Shown here: positions 1 to 5,253 of the stretch, one piece after another
Layout of the letters: every line of letters starts with the position of its first letter
How positions within the stretch are numbered: the first letter of the stretch is position 1
Source of the DNA: Candidatus Gastranaerophilales bacterium
Lineage (GTDB): Bacteria; Cyanobacteriota; Vampirovibrionia; Gastranaerophilales; Gastranaerophilaceae
Direction of reading: 5' to 3'
NCBI GenBank assembly: GCA_021201175.1
Contig: JAJQFK010000135.1
Location: 1 to 5,253 of the forward strand
Length of the DNA: 5,253 nucleotides
The notes under the pieces: generated by a model
What the model was told of the DNA's origin: nothing
Seen by the model: the letters and a program-made list of their open reading frames with translations, nothing else
Database searches by the model: none
Position numbers and translations under genes: made by a program

Positions 1-1125
1 ATTTATGGCTTCATATATTATAATTTCATTTTCTGAATCCAATAATTTTTTTATAAGAGGAACCGCCTTTTTTAAGTGAAACTCATTTACTACAGATATT
101 GCGGATAATACCCTCATTTCATTTTCCGATAATTCATTCAACAGCATTTCCTTTTGAGAATTCCAAAATTCCGCCGGTTGTTTTTTCAATAAACTATAAA
201 TCGAATTAACTTCATTTTTTGTTTCATTACTCTCATCAAAAACATACTCTGCATTTTCATTAAACAATCTGAATTTAGAAAACGCAGAAAGTAAAATTTG
301 CGCAATTTTGCCGGACAACGGGTTATTTGTTCTATTTTTTATTATCAAACTTTCAATAACATCATAAAGTTCAAACTGAAAAATATCAGACAGCGGTAAA
401 ATTTCGCCCAAGCCGGATATTATGTAATCTATTATAAACAGAATGTTTTCATTAAATGAGTTTTCCAATAAATCTGTCAGGCTCACCGCGTATGGGATTT
501 GACCTGCAATATTTTCAGGCATTTTAGATTTAAGCATTGTATCTATTATTTTATCTAACGGATAGTTTCTTGAATAATAAGTGAAAAATTTTACCGCACC
601 CAGACACTCAAAATCGTCATGCGATTCTAATAACTCAAGCGCTATATCATAAGAAACATCATCCTGCATTTGTCCTAACGCTTCTGCGGAATTGGCACTT
701 AAAAACTCATCATCACAAAAGGCATATTTACTTAAAGGTTCAAGTGCTACTGTATCAGGTATATAAGCAAAATATTTTGCCGCATAACTCTTTTGTGCAT
801 TTGTACCCTTTTCTAACAGTTCAAATATATCATCAGTTAAATCTTGATTAGCATGTTTTGCCAGTATTGAGGCAAATAAATCATCGTAGTAGGGAGAATA
901 AACTTCAAAAAATTTTAATAAATTCATAAAGTTATTTTTATGAACTGCTTTTTCAATTCTTTTATTAACGTTGTTTCTAACAAAATCGAATAAAAAATCG
1001 GTCTTATTCACAAGCAGCTTAAATAATTCTAAATCTGCATTATTTATAAGATAACACGCTGCTGTTTGAGCCTCGTGCTCGTTCTTTCCAGTAAGATTTT
1101 TTAATAAATTTTCTAAATTTGTCAT
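1..1125 (-). CDS. HEAT-repeat-like alpha-solenoid protein (C-terminus beyond window)
   Basis: An open frame runs from an ATG at 1125 to the window edge without a stop, giving 375 residues of a longer protein. The sequence is almost wholly amphipathic helix pairs rich in Leu, Ala, Asp, Glu and Lys. The clearest HEAT-type units are at residues about 112-170 (KSYAAKYFAYIPD, then a pattern like SANSAEALGQMQDD) and about 336-375 (MRVLSAISVV..., AVPLIKKLLDSENEIIIYEAI). HEAT solenoids are usually cytoplasmic protein-protein scaffolds; I see no catalytic motif, signal peptide or membrane segment, so no specific role can be given. I chose this start because the helical pattern begins at once (TNLENLLKNL) and a near-consensus promoter ends 6 nt before the ATG. 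No Shine-Dalgarno sequence is present, unlike the other three complete or near-complete genes. The gene follows the SLH-protein gene but is separated from it by a terminator, so it is probably its own transcription unit. That it is coding is fairly sure; the HEAT assignment is by eye. Confidence 0.8.
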   Translation of the reverse strand, partial: MTNLENLLKNLTGKNEHEAQTAACYLINNADLELFKLLVNKTDFLFDFVRNNVNKRIEKAVHKNNFMNLLKFFEVYSPYYDDLFASILAKHANQDLTDDIFELLEKGTNAQKSYAAKYFAYIPDTVALEPLSKYAFCDDEFLSANSAEALGQMQDDVSYDIALELLESHDDFECLGAVKFFTYYSRNYPLDKIIDTMLKSKMPENIAGQIPYAVSLTDLLENSFNENILFIIDYIISGLGEILPLSDIFQFELYDVIESLIIKNRTNNPLSGKIAQILLSAFSKFRLFNENAEYVFDESNETKNEVNSIYSLLKKQPAEFWNSQKEMLLNELSENEMRVLSAISVVNEFHLKKAVPLIKKLLDSENEIIIYEAIN

Positions 1126-1131
1126 AAATTA

Positions 1132-1160
1132 ATTATAAATTTAAAATTAATGATTGACAA
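1132..1160 (-). promoter_or_regulatory. Sigma-70-type promoter of the HEAT-like gene, predicted leaderless
   Basis: On the minus strand TTGTCA (1160-1155) is followed by a 17-nt spacer and a perfect TATAAT (1137-1132). The -35 matches consensus at five of six bases. Placing the last base of the -10 box at -7 puts +1 at 1125, which is the A of the ATG. The gene therefore appears to be read from a leaderless mRNA, which fits the absence of any purine-rich ribosome site in TAATTT just before the ATG. The start point is inferred from spacing, not measured. Confidence 0.7.
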
Positions 1161-1161
1161 G

Positions 1162-1189
1162 AAAAAACTCCGATTTAGTTTCGGAGTTT
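1162..1189 (-). terminator. Rho-independent terminator of the SLH-protein gene
   Basis: A 9-bp perfect stem, AAACTCCGA (1165-1173) with TCGGAGTTT (1181-1189), encloses a 7-nt loop. In minus-strand sense the second arm runs into a six-T tract (1167-1162). It begins 25 nt after the SLH gene stop codon and ends one base before the -35 box of the next gene, so it insulates the two units. Confidence 0.85.
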
Positions 1190-1214
1190 CTTCTTAATTT
1201 TAATGTTTTAATGA

Positions 1215-2576
1215 CTATTTTTTATATCTTGTAGTAGTCGTTGTTGTAGTTGTATATTGTTGAACATAATCATTATATAAACTGCAATCAACTTTTAATT
1301 CGATTAAGACATCTTCGTTTGCTCTGGCTTTAAAGTTAACACCGGGAGTTAACCAACCAGCAAGTAAACCGACACCTGCACCGGTCGGGAAGCCTATTGC
1401 CATACCGTCACCTGAACGGTCATTTGCTTCACCAATCGGAAGTCCTATTGCAGCACCGCCTATTGCAGCACCGGCAACTGTATATTCTAACGGTTTTAGC
1501 CATTTGTTTTCTGTCAAAACACCTTCATTGTGGTTTAGAACTCTTGCAATAAACGGATATTCATGACCGTTAGGGAATACCATTCTTGTAAAGTGGAGGT
1601 ATACTTCTGCGTTTTTATTTATCCATCTTTTATCTCTTAATTCTTCAATCGTTGCATATAATTTTGTGTTAGCCGGAATAATAAGAGTTCCTTCTTTTGT
1701 TACTACATCTTTTTTGAAGTAAAATTCAATAACATCGCCTATATTATGTTTAGTTGAGTTGAAGGATTCAACAAACGAAACTTTGAATACATTCTTTGCT
1801 AAAATTATTCTTCTCAAATTTGTAATAGAAACCCTATCAACAACGGCTACCCCGTAATTATCCAAATGTTCAACAGAAAGGACATATTCTTTAGGTTCTT
1901 CAGGAACTTGTTCTTCTTCGGTTACTTCTGCTTTTTTATCGTCTTGAACCAGATCAAGAGCTTTCATTAATCTGGCAAGTAAAACGGCAGCTTCAGCTCT
2001 GTTTAAATCTCTGTTCGGATTCAATTCCGTAGCTAAAGGCCAATTGATATACAACCCGTATTTTATAGCCTTTGAAAACGGAATAATACCCCAACCGGGG
2101 ATTTCTGAGGAATCAGCAAACTGATTTAATATATCTGTATTAACATCTGTATCTTTTGTTATATGGCTCATTATAGAAGCTGTTTCAACCTTTGTAATAA
2201 ATCTTTGAGGTTTAAATTCACCGTCAGTATAACCATATATCAAACCGAATTGGTCAGATCTTGCGATATCAGGATAACCAAAGGTTGCAGGTGTAACATC
2301 GGAATATGCCGGCTCTGATGTAATAGGGGCTTCACTAAGTCCCAATGCTCTGAGCAGCATGCCTGTCCATTCAACTCTGGGAACTTTATCTAAAGGTCTG
2401 TAGGTTCCGTCAGCATAGATAGGAACTATCCTTTTTGTAACAACGTCTTCAATTTCTTCCGCTGCCCAATAATCATCAGGAATATCCGTATAATCCTTTG
2501 CCAATGCAGAAGAAACACCTGTTAGCAACAATGCGAAACTTAATAACATTGCTGCTAAATTCTTTCTAATGTCCAT
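1215..2576 (-). CDS. Exported SLH-domain protein with glycine-zipper C-terminal region
   Basis: This 453-residue protein starts with a typical signal peptide: MDIRK, a hydrophobic core at about residues 7-20, and an A-L-A cleavage site ending at residue 26. Three SLH repeats follow at about 29-80 (FTDIPDDYWA-like DYTDIPDDYWAAEEI, then YADGTYRP), 91-141 (YSDV, YTDGEFKPQ, T-K-E-like KVETASIM) and 152-208 (FADSSEIPGWG, LNPNRDLNRAEAAVLLARL). SLH domains usually anchor proteins non-covalently to cell-wall polysaccharide. An acidic linker (about 211-229, many Glu) leads to a beta-rich domain at about 231-347 with GDVIEFYF, GTLIIPANTKLYA and FPNGHEYP. A Gly/Ala-rich zipper follows at about 368-407 (GAAIGGAAIG), then a beta strand (EDVLIELKVD) and a poly-Thr tail at 442-449. 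The protein is therefore surface or periplasmic, perhaps linking wall and outer membrane; the exact role is unknown. The ATG is supported by GTGAGGT at 2587-2581 and by the signal peptide. It has its own promoter and terminator. Confidence 0.93.
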   Translation of the reverse strand: MDIRKNLAAMLLSFALLLTGVSSALAKDYTDIPDDYWAAEEIEDVVTKRIVPIYADGTYRPLDKVPRVEWTGMLLRALGLSEAPITSEPAYSDVTPATFGYPDIARSDQFGLIYGYTDGEFKPQRFITKVETASIMSHITKDTDVNTDILNQFADSSEIPGWGIIPFSKAIKYGLYINWPLATELNPNRDLNRAEAAVLLARLMKALDLVQDDKKAEVTEEEQVPEEPKEYVLSVEHLDNYGVAVVDRVSITNLRRIILAKNVFKVSFVESFNSTKHNIGDVIEFYFKKDVVTKEGTLIIPANTKLYATIEELRDKRWINKNAEVYLHFTRMVFPNGHEYPFIARVLNHNEGVLTENKWLKPLEYTVAGAAIGGAAIGLPIGEANDRSGDGMAIGFPTGAGVGLLAGWLTPGVNFKARANEDVLIELKVDCSLYNDYVQQYTTTTTTTTRYKK

Positions 2577-2580
2577 TTGT

Positions 2581-2587
2581 ACCTCAC
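2581..2587 (-). promoter_or_regulatory. Ribosome binding site of the SLH-protein gene
   Basis: In minus-strand sense GTGAGGT lies four bases before the ATG at 2576, so the GAGG core is five bases away. This is a good Shine-Dalgarno match and fixes the start that also yields the signal peptide. Confidence 0.75.
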
Positions 2588-2629
2588 TTAAACTATTAAA
2601 TTTATATTCTATTCCACTTTATACAAGAA

Positions 2630-2658
2630 ATTATATGTTAAAAGAATTATTTAGGCAA
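2630..2658 (-). promoter_or_regulatory. Sigma-70-type promoter of the SLH-protein gene
   Basis: TTGCCT (2658-2653) and a perfect TATAAT (2635-2630) are separated by 17 nt on the minus strand. The predicted transcript starts near 2623, giving a leader of about 46 nt that includes the ribosome site. It is the best match in this gap, and a strong promoter would suit an abundant surface protein. Confidence 0.7.
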
Positions 2659-2663
2659 CATGA

Positions 2664-2681
2664 CTACATTTAATAATGTAG
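2664..2681. repeat. Perfect 7-bp inverted repeat upstream of the SLH promoter, possible operator
   Basis: CTACATT (2664-2670) and AATGTAG (2675-2681) form perfect inverted arms around TAAT. The element is centred about 50 bp upstream of the predicted transcript start and 5 bp from the -35 box. This is a usual place for an activator or repressor dimer to bind. There is no T tract or GC content to make it a terminator. Chance palindromes are common in AT-rich DNA, so the regulatory role is only a possibility. Confidence 0.3.
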
Positions 2682-2756
2682 AAAAGTTAAATATTTATAT
2701 ATATTTTATCTAACATAATATATTTGTCTTGCAAAACTTAATTTAATTATTTACAC

Positions 2757-2780
2757 AAAAACCGCCAAAAGGCGGTTTTT
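2757..2780 (-). terminator. Rho-independent terminator of the permease gene
   Basis: AAAAACCGCC (2757-2766) pairs perfectly with GGCGGTTTTT (2771-2780) around a four-base loop. In minus-strand sense the GC-rich stem ends in a run of five T. It starts 26 nt after the permease stop codon. The other strand also ends in a run of six T, so the element could work both ways, but no plus-strand gene leads into it. Confidence 0.88.
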
Positions 2781-2806
2781 TAATCTTGTATCTAAAGTTT
2801 TAAATC

Positions 2807-4132
2807 CTACATAAAGTGTCTTATCCAAATATACCCTGTTGCCAAGGACAATGAAATAAATACAACAACTATACCGTATTTCATAAAGGATAAAAACTTA
2901 ATCGGGTGACCGTTCTTTGCTGCATTTTCAGATACTATAACATTTGCCGCAGCGCCTATTATAGTCAGGTTTCCGCCAAGACATGCTCCAAGCGACAAAC
3001 ACCACCATAAAGGAAGAACATAATCTCTGCCCTTTATTAACTCTATTTCCTGAATCATAGGCGCCATTGTTGCGGTATAAGGAATGTTATCAATTATCCC
3101 CGATAAAATTCCAGATGCCCATAAAATTACGAACGATGTTATTTTTTGGGAACCTGCCGTAACCTTTAGCAGCCAGTCAGCCATTAATTTAATTCCGCCG
3201 GCAGCCTCGAACGCACCAATAATTATAAATAAACCGATAAAGAAGAAAATAGTATTCCACTCAACATCTTTAAAAGCTTCCTCGGGTTTTTCAAATAATA
3301 AAAGTATACTTGCCCCTATAAAAGCAATAATACATGTTGCAATGTGAGTTATATCGTGAGTTATAAAACCCAGTATTACCAATCCTAAAATAAGCAGACT
3401 TCTCTTTAATAAAGCATAGTCCGTAATAGTCTTGGAATTATCAAGTTCCAGGATTTTTGCCATTTTTTCTTCTGTTGTTTTAAGCTGTTTTTTAAAACAT
3501 AAATACAAAAAACCTATAACAGCAACCATTATTATTAAACATATAATGGTTAATTCCGATAAAAAGTTCATAAAAGAAAATCCCGCAGCACTTCCTATAA
3601 TTATATTCGGCGGGTCACCTATTAATGTTGCCGTTCCTCCTATATTTGATGAAAATACTTCTGCTATTAATAACGGAATGGGATTTAAATCCAATTGCTT
3701 TGCAACTACAAATGTTATCGGCATAACCAGTATTACCGTGGTTACATTGTCTAAAAATGCCGATAATATTGCCGTAAAAAATGATAAAACTATTAAAACC
3801 ATTAAAGGATGACCTTTGGTCATTTTTAAAAGTTCAATAGCTATCCATTTGAATACACCGCATCTTGTAGTAACATTCACAATTATCATCATTGATACAA
3901 GAAGAAAGATAACATTAAAATCCACAAAATTAATAAAATAAAGTTCGTTTAATCCTGTTTCTCCTACCTTTTCCTGACTAACCAACCCTGTAAATACCAC
4001 TACTGCGGCACCTAAAAGTGCAATTGTAACTTTTGGAATTTTTTCCAGCGCAATAAAAATGTATGCAAGTATCAAAATTACTGCGGAAATTACTATTGCA
4101 TGGCTCTGAACCAGTGTGTAAAATTGTTCCAT
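2807..4132 (-). CDS. ArsB/NhaD/P-protein-type ion permease (SLC13-like)
   Basis: This 441-residue integral membrane protein is complete and of usual length for the ion transporter superfamily that holds ArsB, NhaD-type Na+/H+ antiporters and the P (OCA2) protein. It has about 11-12 hydrophobic segments, for example residues 12-29, 34-50, 73-88, 110-126, 131-146, 193-213, 245-256, 264-280, 293-309, 333-348 and 419-436. Two similar halves carry paired signature loops: SAFLDNVTT (124-132) with SNIGG and GDPPN (162-176) in the first, and SGIIDNIPYTATM (344-356) with LGGNLTIIGAAANV (385-398) in the second. In this superfamily such Asp-Asn and Gly/Asn-rich re-entrant regions form the transport site. 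The substrate is not decidable here: arsenite, Na+/H+ and small anions are all known in the superfamily, and no ars regulator or ArsA gene is nearby. GAAAGG (4144-4139) six bases before the ATG supports the start. It lies 132 nt downstream of the phosphatase-like gene and has its own terminator. Confidence 0.93.
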   Translation of the reverse strand: MEQFYTLVQSHAIVISAVILILAYIFIALEKIPKVTIALLGAAVVVFTGLVSQEKVGETGLNELYFINFVDFNVIFLLVSMMIIVNVTTRCGVFKWIAIELLKMTKGHPLMVLIVLSFFTAILSAFLDNVTTVILVMPITFVVAKQLDLNPIPLLIAEVFSSNIGGTATLIGDPPNIIIGSAAGFSFMNFLSELTIICLIIMVAVIGFLYLCFKKQLKTTEEKMAKILELDNSKTITDYALLKRSLLILGLVILGFITHDITHIATCIIAFIGASILLLFEKPEEAFKDVEWNTIFFFIGLFIIIGAFEAAGGIKLMADWLLKVTAGSQKITSFVILWASGILSGIIDNIPYTATMAPMIQEIELIKGRDYVLPLWWCLSLGACLGGNLTIIGAAANVIVSENAAKNGHPIKFLSFMKYGIVVVFISLSLATGYIWIRHFM

Positions 4133-4138
4133 ACTCTG

Positions 4139-4146
4139 CCTTTCTT
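4139..4146 (-). promoter_or_regulatory. Ribosome binding site of the permease gene
   Basis: AAGAAAGG in minus-strand sense ends six bases before the ATG at 4132. It favours this start over the ATG at 4160, which is in another frame and opens only a short overlapping reading frame. Confidence 0.65.
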
Positions 4147-4164
4147 AAATATTTAATCATGTTA

Positions 4165-4173
4165 ATTTTATCA
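4165..4173 (-). promoter_or_regulatory. Possible extended -10 promoter of the permease gene
   Basis: TGATAAAAT in minus-strand sense fits an extended -10 box (TGN followed by five of six TATAAT bases). No good -35 is seen 16-19 nt upstream (the best is TTTAAT-like), which extended -10 promoters tolerate. The transcript would start near 4158 and have a leader of about 26 nt that includes the ribosome site. Confidence 0.4.
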
Positions 4174-4264
4174 AAAACATAAAAACATTAAAGAATTTTG
4201 TATTGAAATTTAAACAGACAAAGTAAAGTTCTATTGAGCTTGTTTGCGTACAAATGCCGCCAAA

Positions 4265-5098
4265 TTACATATTGTTTACTTCTAAAAGATTCATTATGCG
4301 GGTTTTATATGATTTCAAAAACTCATTTGAATCTTTCCAGCCAAATTCCTTTAAAAGATTTTCCGGTATGTTATATGAACCGTCCTTCTGCTTCTTAAAC
4401 ATTGTATCAATAGCAGTTTTTGTGTTTTTTATTGCAGATTTTGGCGAGGCAGATTTTAATTTTGGAGTCATTTTTTCTTCCGGATTTAATACATAATTTA
4501 ATGCTAAAGCAATATCAGTTCTGTTTATTCCTTCTAAACATCCTATATAAAAATTACCCTCTTTAATTGCATTTATAAAATCCGGTAAATATTCTATACT
4601 GTCGTCATATACTCTGTTTAAACAAGACATTGGAAATTGAACATATTTTAAACCTGCAGCTTCACATAATTCTTTACAATTATTTGTATTCCTCTTTTCT
4701 CTTAAATCAATTATTTGCTCAAGTCCTGATTCTTTTAATTTTTCAATTTCATTTTTATGCCTATCTGTTAATAAATAAGAGCAACTGACTCCTTTTCTTT
4801 TAGTTGTAATTGTCATATTTTTAATATTCCGCTTGCAAAGATTTGAGTAATCAAAAGATAATTTTTTGTTATCATTTTCTGATAAACGTTCAGTTTCTAT
4901 TTCATGCGGTTTTTGATTTAAACATGTATACGCACCCGCCATATATAACAAATGATTTCTTAGTGCATCCGCAACACGGTGATCCTCCCAGTAATCTCTG
5001 TTATTATGGTCATAAGAAGATTTAAATGATTTTACAGATAAGTTTAATGTATTTTTATTATCAAAATATTTTATATTTGAGGAACTTGTAATATTCAT
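4265..5098 (-). CDS. Putative Cys-X5-Arg phosphatase (tyrosine/dual-specificity-like)
   Basis: This 277-residue protein has no signal peptide or membrane segment, so it is probably cytoplasmic unless exported by a specialised route. The diagnostic part is FYIGCLEGINRTDIALAL (183-200): Cys187, Gly190, Arg193 and Thr194 match the Cys-X2-Gly-X2-Arg-Thr phosphate-binding loop of tyrosine/dual-specificity phosphatases. Upstream, GLEQIIDLRE (125-134) matches the strand that ends in IDLR in these enzymes. KYVQFPM (151-157) fits the following strand, after which Asp165/Asp166 could supply the general acid. The usual His before the catalytic Cys is Gly here. Residues 1-100 are polar, start MNITSSSN and match nothing I recognise; residues 205-277 are Lys-rich and probably helical. 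By family the enzyme would remove phosphate from phosphotyrosine, phosphoserine/threonine or a phosphoinositide; the substrate is unknown. AAAGGT six bases before the ATG supports the start. I am fairly sure of the fold and less sure of activity. Confidence 0.85.
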   Translation of the reverse strand: MNITSSSNIKYFDNKNTLNLSVKSFKSSYDHNNRDYWEDHRVADALRNHLLYMAGAYTCLNQKPHEIETERLSENDNKKLSFDYSNLCKRNIKNMTITTKRKGVSCSYLLTDRHKNEIEKLKESGLEQIIDLREKRNTNNCKELCEAAGLKYVQFPMSCLNRVYDDSIEYLPDFINAIKEGNFYIGCLEGINRTDIALALNYVLNPEEKMTPKLKSASPKSAIKNTKTAIDTMFKKQKDGSYNIPENLLKEFGWKDSNEFLKSYKTRIMNLLEVNNM

Positions 5099-5103
5099 AG
5101 TTT

Positions 5104-5110
5104 ACCTTTT
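5104..5110 (-). promoter_or_regulatory. Ribosome binding site of the phosphatase-like gene
   Basis: AAAAGGT in minus-strand sense stands five bases before the ATG at 5098, so the AAAGG core is six bases away. Spacing is normal and it supports the chosen start. Confidence 0.65.
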
Positions 5111-5118
5111 ATTTAATA

Positions 5119-5156
5119 CCGCCCCGCCCGAATTTCTTATCAGGAAATTTTTTCGG
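5119..5156 (-). promoter_or_regulatory. Structured, G-rich leader upstream of the phosphatase-like gene
   Basis: In minus-strand sense CCGA (5156-5153) and ATTTC (5136-5132 complement; first-arm copy at 5148-5144) pair with GAAAT and TCGG (5136-5128) around a 7-nt loop, with four unpaired A in the first arm. This gives a nine-pair bulged hairpin. It is followed at once by CGGGCGGGGCGG (5130-5119), a G-rich run that stands out from the AT-rich surroundings. The pair begins right at the transcript start predicted from the -10 box and ends 9 bases before the ribosome site. No T tract follows, so it is not a standard terminator. I know no matching riboswitch family, and its role is unknown. Confidence 0.35.
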
Positions 5157-5160
5157 ACTG

Positions 5161-5166
5161 ATTATA
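5161..5166 (-). promoter_or_regulatory. Possible -10 box of the phosphatase-like gene
   Basis: A perfect TATAAT in minus-strand sense lies 62 nt upstream of the ATG. No good -35 is found at 16-18 nt; TTGAGT is present but only 13 nt away. The transcript would start near 5154, at the base of the leader hairpin. A perfect -10 match can occur by chance in such AT-rich sequence, so this is tentative. Confidence 0.35.
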
Positions 5167-5198
5167 TAAAACAAAAGATACTCAATATTTGCTAAAAT

Positions 5199-5253
5199 CT
5201 ATTTACATACTTCACAAAACTTATTTTTTTCTTCATAAGTTACTTCTGAGCCG
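5199..5253 (-). CDS. Possible C-terminal end of an unidentified gene with a Cys-X2-Cys tail
   Basis: A minus-strand frame enters from the right edge and ends at TAG (5201-5199). It codes for GSEVTYEEKNKFCEVCK before the stop. The composition is protein-like and the last residues hold Cys-Glu-Val-Cys, which could be half of a metal site. It ends 100 nt before the phosphatase-like gene on the same strand, as expected for a neighbouring gene. Seventeen codons are too few to identify a family, and an open frame this short could be chance. Confidence 0.4.
   Translation of the reverse strand, partial: GSEVTYEEKNKFCEVCK

Noticed and set aside
1154..1159. Perfect TTGACA on the plus strand as a -35 box
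   Set aside because: No -10-like hexamer follows at 16-18 nt (the bases there are AGTTTC within the terminator), and no plus-strand gene lies downstream.
3084..3347. Plus-strand open frame opposite the permease gene
   Set aside because: It lies wholly within the permease gene on the other strand, has no ribosome site, and its hydrophobic stretches mirror the permease membrane segments.
3432..3812. Longer plus-strand open frame opposite the permease gene
   Set aside because: It is a mirror of permease codons; the minus-strand protein carries clear family motifs over the same bases, so this one is not real.
3978..4160. Short minus-strand open frame starting MIKYLRK
   Set aside because: It overlaps the permease start in another frame, and the better-placed ribosome site serves the ATG at 4132.
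4238..4262. Possible terminator after the phosphatase-like gene
   Set aside because: TTTG and CAAA around TACG give only a four-pair AT-rich stem, with no T tract after it, so I do not call it.
4254..4496. Plus-strand open frame opposite the end of the phosphatase-like gene
   Set aside because: It overlaps the convincing minus-strand gene almost completely and has a Phe-rich, low-complexity composition typical of antisense AT-rich frames.
4843..5025. Plus-strand open frame opposite the start of the phosphatase-like gene
   Set aside because: It is antisense to a supported gene and has no ribosome site or recognisable motif.
1..5253. CRISPR array, tRNA, insertion sequence or phage genes
   Set aside because: No regularly spaced direct repeats, no cloverleaf-like sequence, and no transposase, integrase or phage protein was seen on either strand.

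Overview
The window is AT-rich, and every gene I can support lies on the minus strand. It reads as an ordinary chromosomal stretch of an AT-rich bacterium that carries SLH-domain surface proteins. A non-photosynthetic Cyanobacteria relative (Vampirovibrionia/Melainabacteria, Gastranaerophilales type) is my best guess. It rests on the style of the SLH protein and on low GC, so it is tentative. I see no rRNA, tRNA, CRISPR array, insertion sequence or phage gene.

In minus-strand (transcription) order: (1) at the right edge, about 17 codons of what may be the end of an unidentified gene (stop at 5199-5201). (2) A 100-nt gap with a strong -10 box, a bulged hairpin and an unusual G-rich tract. (3) A 277-residue protein (5098-4265) with a Cys-X5-Arg-Thr phosphatase loop, probably a tyrosine/dual-specificity or phosphoinositide-type phosphatase. 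(4) A 132-nt gap with a likely extended -10 promoter and no convincing terminator. (5) A 441-residue membrane permease of the ArsB/NhaD/P-protein ion transporter superfamily (4132-2807), followed by a clear terminator. (6) A 230-nt gap with a very good promoter (TTGCCT-17-TATAAT) and a palindrome just upstream of it. (7) A 453-residue exported SLH-domain protein (2576-1215), also followed by a clear terminator. (8) The start of a HEAT-repeat-like protein (1125 to beyond position 1). Its near-consensus promoter sits so close to the ATG that the mRNA is predicted to be leaderless.

The genes look mostly like independent units, each with its own promoter. Terminators are clear only after the permease and the SLH gene. 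The phosphatase and permease could be partly co-transcribed by read-through, but nothing ties their functions together. I do not see a convincing new multi-gene system. The points most worth a second look are the predicted leaderless start of the HEAT-like gene, the atypical phosphatase loop (Gly in place of the usual His before the catalytic Cys), the C-terminal glycine-zipper and poly-Thr tail of the SLH protein, and the G-rich structured leader upstream of the phosphatase.
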